This document shows positions 22,871 through 34,156 of a stretch of 64,000 nucleotides of DNA, in pieces. The notes below the pieces were generated by a model. That model was given only the letters and a program-made list of their open reading frames with translations. It searched no databases and had not been told where the DNA came from. How positions within the stretch are numbered: position 1 is the stretch's first letter; each line of letters begins with the position of its first letter. Origin of the DNA: Valencia hispanica (Eukaryota > Chordata > Actinopteri > Cyprinodontiformes > Valenciidae). Location: the NCBI GenBank assembly GCA_963556495.2, contig OY747717.1:2521501-2585500 (forward strand). Direction: 5' to 3'. A program made the translations under genes and the position numbers.

Positions 22871-23970
22871 ATGAAAGTCTTCCAAGAGTCCAAGAGTGTC
22901 TGGGAAAGGCGCTACAGGATCATGTAGCCACCAGAGCAGAGCTTGCTCGGCAACGGCTGCATGAAATGTTTGTAGTTCACTGCTTTAATCCGAACTCCAG
23001 TGTTGGACTGTAAAAGATTGGCTTCGTGCTCCTTGATTGGGTTTGTCTCAAACAGGAAGGGAAAGAAATTAAGAAGAATTGTTTAATTTATTTAAATTTT
23101 TTCATCTTTTAGTTGCAGTAAAAAGGCGACTATTTGTAATAGGGTGAGTTTTTATTTAAAAAAGCATAATTTATTTTCTGTAAGGAGCCTAATCTTGACA
23201 CGGTGAAGCCGTCCCCCGAGGGTTCTTCTTTTATCCTGTCAAATTAAAATACAACCACTACATTATCCTTAAGCATTTCTAATATTAACGTTCCATTTAG
23301 GGGGACAGTGGTCGTATTAATTTTGGCCCCCGATGGGAATCGAATCCTCTCCCAGGCTGTGTTAGTGCCTTGCTCATCCGATTAGGGACAGCAGAGCGGT
23401 AAACGGCGTCTCCCGGGGGATTGTAGAGGAATAGGAGGCTGGTGTTTGAACTGATAAATCAAACTGATACAGGATCATTATGTAAATTCTCACCTCAGAG
23501 GCCAGTTTCCCTCGGTGTGGCTGCTCTGTCTGTCTCTGACAGAGAGAGAGAGAGAGTCTGTGTGCAGGGAGGCAAACACTCACAAAGGAAATATTGTCCT
23601 CTTGCCAGCTGAGACCCAAACGATAAGAAAAACAAATAATAAAACTTCATTATCCTCGAGGACCACCACTTTTCCTTTACCCCCCCCCAAGACCTACATC
23701 CAAGACGCCTGAACATGTCGGCATTTTATGTCCACGCCGACAGAAATGTATCTTTAAATGACAGATCTGTTTCATGTCCACGGAGGCAGCATTAAGGCCA
23801 AGCAGCTGGAATGTAACAGTCACCTGAAAGTACCGTAAAGCGTTCACTTTAAAGGCAAATTTTGACCCTGAGATCCAGAACGTGTTATTAATCCTCCCAT
23901 TTTTAGATGAGGATTTTGTGAAACTAAAAGCTGGGATTTTGGGCAGTAAACCTACGACAATCCTGCCACA
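22871..23970. other. No gene recognised
   Basis: A mixed stretch with a block near 23200-23420 ('gggggacagtggtcgtatta', 'ggcgtctcccgggggattgt') that is not repeat-like and could be conserved non-coding DNA. A GA run occurs near 23540. No exon is supported. Confidence 0.35.
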
Positions 23971-23977
23971 GTGACTA

Positions 23978-24345
23978 AGCAAGGCTTTTTTATTTGTATA
24001 GCACACTTTCAGCAACAAGCTGCTTTACATGATTAAGTGGTAAAATAAAAATCGCAGTAAAACACAGACAAAGCATATAAAGTAAAAACAGAAATAAAGC
24101 AAGAAGAAGAGACAAAACATGATACATGAAAGCATGACTCTAATGCAGCTCTAAACAGACACGTTTTTAGCCGTGATTCAAAAGAACTCCGTGTTTCAGC
24201 AGCTTTGCAGTTTTCTGGAAGTTTGTTCCAGATTAGAGGAGCATAGAAACTGAAAGCTGCTTCTCCATGTTTGGTTCTGATTCTAGGGATGCTGAGGAGA
24301 CTGGAATTAGAGGACCTGATTGGTCTGCTATAGTAACAGCATTTT
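23978..24345 (-). pseudogene. CR1/Rex1-like LINE 3' fragment (minus strand)
   Basis: The tail ('gcaaggcttttttatttgta', 'gctttacatgattaagtgg') is followed, reading minus, by the C-terminal coding text that includes 'gaagtttgttccagattaga' and 'tgaaagctgcttctccatgt' (WNKLPENCK / HGEAAFSFYAP on the minus strand). It is a short copy of the family at 28003 and 34157. Confidence 0.75.
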
Positions 24346-24480
24346 ATAGCTACTTATATATTTTATAGCTACATAGCTACATTTTATAGCTTATCTAGAG
24401 TCACTCTAAAATCCAGGGAAAGTTGCAACTGGAACACATTTCAAAGTGATTTTGCCCACATAGATTTCTTTATCTAATTA

Positions 24481-24560
24481 GGGCTGGGTGATATGGCCTC
24501 AAATCGATATCACGATATAGTTCACCTCAATAACTATAAATGGACGATAACCGTCGCCAA
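24481..24560. repeat. hAT MITE end fragment
   Basis: 'Tagggctgggtgatatggcc' and 'tcaaatcgatatcacgatat' are a left end of the gggctgggcaatatgg group. A matching right end is not evident nearby. Confidence 0.5.
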
Positions 24561-24625
24561 AAGGTCTTTTCTCTAAAAGAGGCTGTGGCTTCTCCTCTTC
24601 CTCCTCGACCAGCTCTAAACCCAAG

Positions 24626-24713
24626 CTGCGGGAGACTGCCTGCCACAATGGCGCCCATTCGATTTGAACTGTTGCATGCTGGGAGAAGTGACGTCAACTC
24701 CCGGAGCTCTATA
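24626..24713. repeat. 88-bp block identical to 60084-60171
   Basis: Base-for-base identical to 60084-60171, 35 kb away. It contains TGACGTCA, a full cAMP-response-element palindrome, the text GCATGCTGGGA, and the end GGAGCTCTATA. At the second site that end is the terminus of an IS-like transposon (58236-60171). The block is therefore probably a transposon terminus with promoter-like sites. The flanks differ. Confidence 0.8.
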
Positions 24714-24998
24714 CAGGTAGAAAATGGACTAATTCAGAACAATGCAGTGGCTATTATTATGTAACAAGTTATTATTTAACGTGCTGAAGGCCCACCCTGC
24801 AAGAAAAGTTGCAAGGAAGCAGGAGAGAGCAAATTTTTTTTCCATGTCCCCCGAAAAATTACTCTCTGAAATTTTACTGTTTATTGCCCCCCCCCCCCCA
24901 TAAAATGAAATGGGATTTCTGCCCCTGGTTGAGTCATTGGACTACAGTCATGTAATTAAGGTAACAGCTACAAAAAAAACGTTTTTAATAGCACTGAC

Positions 24999-25511
24999 TA
25001 GGGCTGGGCAATATGACCTCAAATCCATATTGCGATATAATCTAAAGCATGTGCGGTAACGATATCTATTGCGATATATTCTTTCTTATATTTTGTATTG
25101 TGCAAAATGCATAAAAAAAATATAAAAATCTTTTTTACGAAAATATACAACACAAAAATGATCGCAACATAAAGATGAAGATATTTTAAATGAATTAAAA
25201 GCTAAATGTTATTAAAAAAACACACAAAGTTCAAAATTGTCCACTTTACTGGTCACTTATTTATAAATTGAATATCGCACAAAAATAAAGCTGCACATAT
25301 TTGAATAAAAAATACTTCAAGTTCAACTTTTTCCCGTTAAATGGAAAACAACAAATTTTAAACTTGCAATATGTCGTGTAAAAACGAACACTGAACATCA
25401 GTATTTATCCTCACAATCGCAGTAGGCTGGTATAGTCAAAATCTCTACGTTTGGCAAAATGTATATCATTTCTACCTGTTATTATTAAACCTTCTATATC
25501 GCCCACCACTA
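24999..25511. mobile_element. hAT MITE (gggcaatatgg family)
   Basis: Starts TAGGGCTGGGCAATATGACC and ends ATATCGCCCACCACTA. The flanks GCACTGAC (24991-24998) and GCACCGAC (25512-25519) are an 8-bp duplication with one mismatch. The body matches 20041-20661. Non-coding. Confidence 0.88.
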
Positions 25512-25519
25512 GCACCGAC

Positions 25520-27990
25520 CCATATCAATATGGAATTGGAACAGATTGGATTGGATCGGATCGTGATAGTCGATTCTGACTCTTGGGAATCGGAATCGAA
25601 TTGATTCTTGAAATTTGAATCGATTCCCAGCTCTAGACTTGACAATATATAAATGAAGTGAACTGAAACTGGCCCACAGCACCACGGGTCTTCTGCTGTG
25701 CTAAAGAGTCTTTTAACGTCAGACCCACAGTGCAGCGTGTCTAGCTGAGAAACTCGGTCTCAGTCTCTTCTTAACAAAACACACGTTTCTTCTTAAAGTT
25801 TAGCCACAGCTTAGCGAACGCCACACACATCTTCCTCACTGGAATAAAACGTCCTCTAGATTTTGTTTCCGTTATGTTTGTGTTTCTGGAATTTACCAGT
25901 ACAAGCGAATTTACATTAACTTTAAAGGTCTCATTAACCTTTTTTTGTTTGTCTTTTTGTTTGATTTTTCAACAAATCTGCTGTAGGAATGAATGACTTA
26001 CAAGTTTCTGGAGTTTGCAGTTTGTCGGTGGAGCGAGGGGGGGGGGGGGGGGTAACTTCTGGATCACGAGTTTAACTCATTATTATTACAGCAATGCTGT
26101 TAGCCAATCAGCTTTGCTGATCTTATGCTGCCTTCAAACACCCGCTGGCGGTGCTCCAAAGACAAATTCCAACAGTTTCTCCCTCAGCTTCTCTTTCTTG
26201 GGGTAAAAAATGCAACGCTGATGTTGCTAATGCCCACAAATAAACCAAGCCCGACCGTGTTGTTCTGCCATGCTGTGGAGTTGCTAACAGTTAGCTTTTA
26301 GCTTCTACTCCAAAATCAACCTTCCCGTGGGCGGTCCCAAGCCAAGGTAGACGAGACCATGATTACTAATTTCCCCCGTGACGTAGAAGGGACTGTTTGT
26401 TTCTGACTCGCTCGTTTTTACCGTCCGTTTTATTTCTGCGGCTAAGGCAGGCGATGGGGGGCTGGAGAAAATGTTAACATGCAGCATGCCTATGCAGCTC
26501 AGCATCGTATTTCACAAAGTTCAGTCAACGAGACATTTTAAAGCTTTTCACGTATTTAAAAAACTAAAAGAAAACTTGCATATGTATATTAAAAAACTAA
26601 GCAGAAGTAAAGGGTATTTTACATCCAACACCTCATCACTGCCATGCAGACATGAACTGTCTGTGAGTATGTCCTCCTCCTCTCACACACTCCCACACGT
26701 GTTCAGTGGAGGATGCAGAAACACGGAGATCCTGTCGTTCCCTCTTCGCCATGTCAGAAGCATTTTGCCGGGTGATTAATCGCCGCGGCGAACGTTCGGG
26801 CCCTGCGGTCGCCCCACGGGCATCGCCACGATCCTTGCACCTGCCACTCGACTCCGCTGACCCCCACCCCCCCCACTGCCACACAAACACACACATGAAC
26901 ATTCACACACAATCATAAAAACCCTGAAAAATGTATGAAAACTCTCTGAGGGGGCAGTTATGAAATACATGAGGTTAGTGTGGTAATTATCAGCAGTCAG
27001 TATCTAACTGGCAGCAGATGGCTCCTTGAAAGGATTCGGTCCGGAAAAAACTGACTTTGGTTCTCACCGGACCTAGCAGTGATTCAGAACCGAACCGGAT
27101 CCTATTTCAAGTGGAAACTCTACTTTATAACTCTCTAAACATCCTAACTTTTGCATTAGCTTGTTATTCACATAGAAGTCAGCATTACTAAGAGGCTCAT
27201 GCTTGGAGACAGAAACTCTTGGTTATTTCAAGGTGGATAAGTGATTTTAAGGCTCTTTACCACCAAAAAGAACCATTGGAACCACAAAACCTCAAAACAG
27301 GACAACATTATACATGGATAATCATATAATACCGGTAACAGCAAAGTAGAGATGAAGAAAGGAGTAGGCGTTCTAAAAAGTAGGTCCAAATCGTGAAATC
27401 AAGAAGGTTAAAGGACCGAGCAATTATGGGGGGAAAAAATCATACTCTTTAATTAAGAGTCGAACAAGCCAAGGCTAAAGGAAGAGTTCACAACGCAGTT
27501 TAAGCTACAGCTTTTTCAAAAAGCTTTGGGAGGGAGTCAACAGCCAGACCATGGGGTTAACTGTGGATGCGGTTTATGAGGAAACTCTTTCTTTTAACAA
27601 TGTTTAGCTGTAGCAGCATTGATTTTTCTCAGTGTCTGAGCCAAATTAAAAGGAGAACATATGAGTGTAGATTAGCTTTCCATTGTCAATGCCAATATGT
27701 GGAGGTCACGGTCAGCTGATGGCAAATATCGTAATGTTTTTTGTTTTGCCTTATTTGCTGCTAAAATGTCCAACTAACAGCAGCAACAGATGCACAACTT
27801 TTCTTAACATACCCGCATATGCACTGCGGAATAATAAAATCCAACATTTAACCAAAGTTAATCAGACAAATCAATAAACTGATAAGGTATTTAATACATG
27901 AAATAGGTAAATAAAAAGGATTTGACTTTTGTTGAGCCATACAGCAATTACTAAACAGAAAACAGTATTTTTTCCAGTTGATTGTTAATG
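25520..27990. other. Unassigned intergenic DNA
   Basis: A 16-base G run lies at 26037-26052. A GC-rich, unique-looking block is at about 26740-26870 ('gattaatcgccgcggcgaac'). The rest is AT-rich without recognised exon or element ends. Short reading frames are unsupported. Confidence 0.4.
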
Positions 27991-28002
27991 TTAGACAGGG
28001 CA

Positions 28003-28960
28003 AGGCAATTTTTTTTTTTGTATAGCACACGTTCAGCAACAAGGCAATTCAAAGTGCTTTGTGTGATTAGTGGAAAAATAAAAGCAGCAATAAAACAAAA
28101 ATAAAACCAGAAAATACATCAGAAATGTAAAGAACATTAAACATACTACTGACATTCCAGCTATTGTTACTCAAATCCAGCTCTAAACAGATTAGTTTTT
28201 AGCCTTGATTTGAACTGAACTCAGTGTTTCAGCAGCTTTGCAGTTTTCTGGAAGTTTGTTCCAGATTAGAGGAGCATAGAAACTGAAAGCTGCTTCTCCA
28301 TGTTTGGTTCTGATTCTAGGGATGTTGAGTCGACTGGAATTAGAGGACCTGAGTGGTTCTGGTGGGCGTTGGTATAGTAACAGTAGATATTCAACATATT
28401 TTGGTGCTAAGCCATGTAATGATTTATAAACTAGTAAAAGTATTTAGAAGTCTATTCTCTGAGCTACAGGGAGCCAGTGTAAGGACTTTAGAACTGGGGT
28501 GATGTGCTCTACTTTCCTGGTTCTAGTGAGGAACACGAGCAGCAGCGTTCTGGATCAGCTGCAGCTGTCTGATTGACTTTTTAGGCAGACCTGTGAAGAC
28601 GCTGTTGCAGTAATCAATCCGACTAAAGATAAACACATGGATGAGTTTTTCTAGGTCGTGTTGCGACATCAGTCCTTTAATCCTAGAAATGTTCTTCAGG
28701 TGATAGAAGGCTGACCTTGTTATTGACCTTTATGTGACCCTGGAGGTTCAGGTCTGAGTCCATTACTACACCTAGATTTCAGGCCTGATCTGTAGTTTCT
28801 AGCTGGATTAACTGAAACTGTGTGCTGACTGTTGATCGTTCCTCTTTAGGTCCAAAAGTAATAACTTCTGTTTTGTTTCTGTTCAGCTGGAGAAAGTTAT
28901 GGTACATCCAACAATTTATTTGCTCAACGGGGGATTTCACTGACTTAAGTTTTATCCAAA
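28003..28960 (-). pseudogene. CR1/Rex1-like LINE, RT C-terminus and 3' UTR (minus strand)
   Basis: The tail at 28003-28080 ('caaggcaattcaaagtgctt') is followed, reading minus, by the C-terminal coding region. It includes text for FSFYAPLIWNKLPENCK, the AFIFSRIDYCNS-IFTGLPKK region near 28600-28660, and [14 protein letters not shown] near 28850-28890. These are the thumb/C-terminal motifs of CR1-group reverse transcriptases. An intact element also has endonuclease and full RT; both are missing. It closely matches the copy at 34157-36200. Confidence 0.85.
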
Positions 28961-29216
28961 ATAAGGAGCTTGGGCTGATTGGATGCTACTGGTAGCCATG
29001 GGGATGTCAGCTGTTTCTTCTCTAGTATCAGTGATGTTTACATTCAGCTTGACATTGTATTCGTTTTGTACAGGTGCGTACCTAACCGGCAGAGGCTTAT
29101 CGAAAAATACAAATACATGTACAATTATACCTCTACATACAACATTTGTGCGTGGGGAAGCACAGCAGATCACCAATACCACACATATCCCGAATCTGGA
29201 TTTTAGGACTCAATCT

Positions 29217-29500
29217 TGCTAATTAGTCATGGGGCTCCTCAGGGGTGTGTACTAGGACCACTGCTGTTCGTTTTGGCATCTTTAGATCCTGTTCTTTGAT
29301 CCTTTCAGATTTCCCTTAACTTTTAGCTGATTATTTACAGTTGTATATGGCAGTAGTCCTTAAAAATGGGTCTGACACAGTTCAACTGGAAACCTGCTGC
29401 TTAATGATTCAAGTTAACCTAAAACATCTCTAGACGATCAACTGAAAAACCTGTCAAAATTCAACCAAAGAAACAACAACCGAGTGCTCCCTGAGTTTAA
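29217..29500 (+). pseudogene. LINE reverse-transcriptase fragment (plus strand)
   Basis: In one frame 29229-29280 reads HGAPQGCVLGPLLFVLA, the RT motif before the catalytic box. About 60 bp later an ADYLQLYM-like remnant of the YADD box can be read near 29330-29350, with stops between. It is a different LINE copy from the minus-strand one just upstream. Confidence 0.65.
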
Positions 29501-29504
29501 TTCA

Positions 29505-30485
29505 CTTTTCTTTTTTTTTTTTTGCTGGAAAAATCCATCGGCATATTTTATTTGATCATCATACGGCTAATGTTGAAACACCTGATCAAACGGGCGCCGT
29601 TAAAACTGCTCGCCTTTATTCTCACCACCTGAGTGGGATCAGGGTGAGCATGTCTCAGGCCCACGCTACATCTGCTCCACTGCTGTGTGTGTTTCTACAG
29701 TGGCTGTACGCTAACGGTGTGTTTGTGTCCGCGCGCGTAGAGCAGATGCCACTCGTTCAGCAGCTGGATCCGGGCTTCCCGGGTGGGACCACAAACACAC
29801 CTGAAGTCAGCAGCCGTATGTACCTGTGGACAGATGTCATGTGGGACCCGTCCAGCAGGAGTCTGTGAGGAGACCGACAGGTTGTGTTTTGATGGCGCTT
29901 CACCCTGAGCTGAACTGCTGATCCTAAAAATGTAGGAAAATGCATTTATTATCAATCTAAAAAAGTCTTTATATGCACCCGTTGTTTATACAAATTTAAG
30001 AAGTTGGAACAAAGGTTAGAGGGGAGAACCAACTCTAAATATGAAACTTCCTTCTTTTTTCAACTGAAACGACTGCAGATTTTGGGTCTAAGCAACTAGA
30101 ATTAGTGATGTTATCATTGGTGGATCACCACTCCATCATCAGGTGTAGATCGGGTAACTTGGACATCCCTCCCTCCAGCAACAGTCATCTCATTCTGGGT
30201 CCGGCCCAGGTCTCCTGACAGTTGGATGTGCCTAGAAAACCTCCATCCTATAGAGCCATTTATCCATCCGTTTACATCTGAAGAAGTCGCTTTAGGAGGA
30301 GCAGAATTAACCACTTTAACATGGAGGAAGGCTTTTGGTTACCCATTATCTTAGCGGCTGTTTTATTCAGGTTTTGAGCTCCTGGGAGGATCTCCTGTGG
30401 TAAAGGGGAGACCCTGCAGGGAGGTTAAGACTAAGAGTGATTCAAACATCTTGATGGCCAGGACTCTCTTCATGTGTCTGGATTA
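29505..30485. other. Unassigned stretch
   Basis: A GC-richer block at about 29640-29870 contains an acceptor-like 'ctgtgtgtgtttctacag' (to 29700) followed by 165 open bases to a stop at 29868. I do not recognise the predicted peptide. The rest shows nothing definite. Confidence 0.3.
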
Positions 30486-30489
30486 GGGA

Positions 30490-31445
30490 ATATTAGGGGC
30501 GTAATGGTACATGTATTTGTATTTTTGGGTATGACCCTGTCGTTTACCGAACGAGTCCAGCTGTTTTCTACCTGAACACGTGCAGAATGCACATGCAAAT
30601 GATTATTTAAACTTTTCTTCTTTTTTTTTGTTAAATATTTTTATCACAACAAGAGGGATATCCATACATAGAATACAAAACCTCCCATATCTCAGCCTCC
30701 CTTAAAAACAAAATATATACAAACATCCATGTACATATATACATATCTGTACATGTACACACATATACATACATACATGCCGATGCACATTAAATAAAAC
30801 AAGTAGATAGTCTTCCTACTATACTTCCTGATGTAGGAAGCGGAAGTAAGAGGCAGTTCATCATAATTTCCAGACAGAATGATATGTTAGAGAAATAAAT
30901 AATATTCAAGCACATACCCTCTAGACAAAACAAACCAAAAAACAACACAAAGCCTTGCACTCAGGTATCATCATTATCACTGTGCCTTACATTGGCTTTA
31001 AAGAATTTATTAAAATCCAATTTTATATGATCTTGCCACGTTTTAGAAAATTCTGAGGATCTGCCTTTTCTCTTATAATAAATATTGTCAAGTATTATTA
31101 GTATATTATTAGTATTATTTAAACATTTCTAAACAGTAACACTGACTGTTTTCAACTGGTTATATTGTTTTTTATACTCTGGCTACGTCTGCCTGTACTA
31201 TTTCATTTATTTTTTTATAGTCAAATCTCTAGTCAGTTCTGTACTTTCAGCTTTTTGAAGTTATTGAACATAATAAAATTAATTTCAGAATTGAAAGAAA
31301 GAAATTTAGGAAAAAAGTTTATTTGTTTAATGCTAATTTATAAAAAAAAAGTATAAAAAAGAAGTCATATGCACATTTGTATTTATTTTTCTTGATTAAA
31401 GCGTACCAAAAACGTACCAAACCGTGGTTTTAGTGTACCGTTAAA
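30490..31445. mobile_element. Decayed hAT-like element (ggtgtaacggtac group), tentative
   Basis: 'Aggggcgtaatggtacatgt' with 'tgtatttttgggtatgaccc' near 30495-30535 and 'gcgtaccaaaaacgtacc' with 'tttagtgtaccgttaa' near 31400-31445 look like the two ends of a common fish hAT group. In between is AT-rich DNA with 'acatatatac'-type simple sequence. No duplication is resolved. Confidence 0.45.
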
Positions 31446-31499
31446 TCTTAAGGAATAGAGATTAATTTTTCCTTAAAGTAAACATTCCAGCTTGGCAAA

Positions 31500-31840
31500 A
31501 TATTCCCAAAACTGTTGATGAGACCATGTTCTGTTATGACAAAACCAAACTTTTGGTAACTTTTGGTCTTTCATTGCAAAACGTTTGGCATAAAAAAAGG
31601 AGACCAAGGAGAGTGGAACATAGTGGTGGGTGCATGGTGCTGTGGGGATGGAACTACATTGTCATCCAGGAGCATGAAGGTATGAGCAGTCCCAAATATC
31701 AGTCAGTTTTTCAGATTTTATTTTCCAGCATAACAGTAAATCCAAACATGCATCAAAATCAACATAATGACGACCTCATAAGAGGAACAAAAAGAAAACC
31801 TTGCAATGGCCTAGTCAAAGCACAGACAGGAAAAACTGTG
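31500..31840 (+). pseudogene. Tc1-like transposase remnant (plus strand)
   Basis: 'Gtggaacatagtggtgggtg' and 'catggtgctgtggggatgga' (about 31613-31651) are the transposase EHSGGCMVLWGW text, equivalent to the Tc1 HGGGS-MVWG motif. 'Cagcataacagtaaatccaa' then 'acatgcatcaaaatc' follows as the DNDPKH-like region. Stops are frequent and the C-terminus is lost. Confidence 0.65.
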
Positions 31841-32465
31841 GAGCTGCTGTGGACAAAAGATGTCTTAACAATGGGAATGATTCGAGGTGTCTTTATTATC
31901 GTCAAGGGGGCAAATAGCCGAACAACAGGCAGGAAAAAACAGAATATAACAACAATACCGTTTTACAACTAAACAGTGTGAAGTCCAGACGTGTTGATAA
32001 ACCCAGTTATATCAACACAATAATGTAGTGGTGACACCTGATAACCCGTCAGATTAGAGGGGTAGTCCCGTTTCACCGAGCAGCATCTGAGCTGCTCCTC
32101 GAATTTAAAATGGAAGGAAAATGTAGCAGCCGCCATCTTTTTTGTTTTGTTTCCAGGGATAAATATAAATTTCTGTGGCACGCTGAAAATACCTGAGGTC
32201 CTCCGCCCTGCAGCCCGGCACCATATGGCTGCTTCATAAAGGGGCTACCAGAGTCCTGACAATTAGGACCACGGGGTAAAGACCTGCCGGGTGTGGAGCA
32301 CAGCCAGATGAGGAGGAGTGAGGGCAAAAACTAGGAGATGAGAAAAGGACCCGCAGAGAGCTGTGTGAGGAGAAAAATCGACTCTCAAATAAAACACAGT
32401 AAGGCTAGGATGAGATTTATGGGACCTGGTTTGGTTTAAGATGACGATGAGCAATAAAAATTCAA
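31841..32465. other. No gene recognised
   Basis: Mixed composition. I find no terminal repeat, exon or RNA gene that I can support. Confidence 0.4.
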
Positions 32466-32467
32466 TT

Positions 32468-32885
32468 TAAACATACTTTATTGATCTAAAAGGGGAAATC
32501 AAATGTCATCCAAGTATTTTTTTTAAGTCGTAGAGGGCAGGAAGGATCTTCAGTGGCAGTCAAGTCATGCAACGAATCTGAAGAGACCTCTGACTGAAGA
32601 CTGTTGCTGTGTGACAATCTCATGACCATCATGACATGCTAACAGCTCCATATCCAGGCAGCAGAGACGATATTCCACATTAACATGTTCTGGATGACTC
32701 CATCAGCGCTAATCCACCTCCTTTGCTTCTACCGCTCCTCTTTAAATCTCCGTGTGGAAGTACGGTCAGAAAGCCTGACGGAGAGACGTTTGAGTAGCCT
32801 CCGCTCTCTGCCCTGCATCCATGAAGCCTCCTGTTCACATCCTCTGGGATTTAGGGTCAGAGTTCAGGTATTATTGAGCTTAAAG
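32468..32885 (-). repeat. L2-like LINE 3' remnant (minus strand)
   Basis: Begins with 'actttattgatctaaaaggg' then gaaatc, the complement of the L2 'gggatcaataaag' tail. It continues through 'cctctgactgaagactgttg' and 'cagcagagacgatattccac'. Read minus it still shows HEIVTQQQS-like and LFRF pieces. It matches 36888-37255 end to end, including 'ttagggtcagagttcaggta' at the far side. Confidence 0.7.
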
Positions 32886-32889
32886 GTAT

Positions 32890-33940
32890 TTTATTTATCT
32901 ATATGTAAATAAATGAACTTGTATAAATAAATTACGTTGATGAGTGAAAACAAGAACTGAAAGATGGGAGGCGACTTTTGGGACCAGGGCTGGTCTAAAG
33001 ATAAAAGCTCAAATTAATAAAATGATAAATATTAATAAAAATATGTTTAATATAAATAAAATGAGATTTTAAAACGAATTAATAATAAATCAAATTTTAG
33101 AATTTAAATCAAATAATACAATAAATTAAACAGCTGTAGAAAGTGAATTAATACTTTAATTAATTTAGTGAATAAAACTAATTTAATAAATTAAATGATT
33201 GTTAAAAAGTTACTGGAACAGTTAATGCTTAGAAAAGAGTAAAATCAAAAAGTGAAAGAAATGTGCATCACATTTCTGGGTCCAGGATAATAACAATAAT
33301 AATAATGTAGAAAGTAAACAACGTTTGGCCAATTAAGCGTTGCAGAGGAGTTCATGTGCACAACGAGCCGCCCATCAGTGAGCGCTAAGAGCGAGGAAGA
33401 GCCGCCTAATTACAGCCTGAAGAGAGTCTTCATCAGAGCGGAAACGGAGCGATGGAGGAACGAAAGTCGTGTTGTTGGTCTTAAAGTTCCTCGTTTACCT
33501 CGAACCCCGACCGCTGATGCACGTGTTAGTGAGAAACAGACACACAAATGTCAAGGAGGAGGCAACAACTGTAACCAGGATGTGAATTATAGCTGCAGTG
33601 TAACACCCCAACGAGCCAGAAGGCGTATAAAAAAACAAAACACAGCCATCCAGACAACCTGAAGCGTAAAACTAAAGGTGGGGAAGAAATCCCAGAACAG
33701 CAGAACTTTCCCGCATGATTTCAAAATAAAACGACTGAAGAGGAAGGAGTGAAAACTGGTGCAGTGAGAAGTTTCTATTTGCAGATAAGTGGGAGGAACG
33801 ACGTTTTGTTTTGGAGGTTTTGATGATTTAGTCGAAGATTTACTTCAACGGAGTGGAAGATGCACCTTAGCCGCACCCTGATGCTTCAATCAGGTCGGAT
33901 TCAACTCAGAAATACTTTTAAAATTAAATGTTACCATAAC
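32890..33940. other. AT-rich then mixed unassigned DNA
   Basis: 32990-33240 is extremely AT-rich. 33350-33550 is GC-richer and unique-looking ('gagccgcccatcagtgagcg'). It could be conserved non-coding DNA, but no exon signals support a gene. Confidence 0.35.
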
Positions 33941-34156
33941 CAGAGGTGGGTAGTAACTCGTAGTTACCTGCGTAACTTTTTGGATAATATGTACTTTTAG
34001 GAGTAGTTTTCTACACTCTACGTTTTAGTTTTGCTTGAGCAATATTATTGTGAAGTATGACCACCCCATAGTCAAATTTCTGGCTACTCTACCCATCTGT
34101 CGTAACTTCTCTGAATGAAAAACAAACACATTTTAACCAAAAAATGCAGCAGACAC

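Noticed and set aside
29700..29868. Last exon after a ctacag acceptor
   Set aside because: The acceptor is plausible, but the 55-residue peptide shows no domain, membrane segment or motif. Left as unassigned.
33354..33662. 102-codon frame as a host gene
   Set aside because: No recognisable family and no splice signals; composition is not different enough from its flanks.
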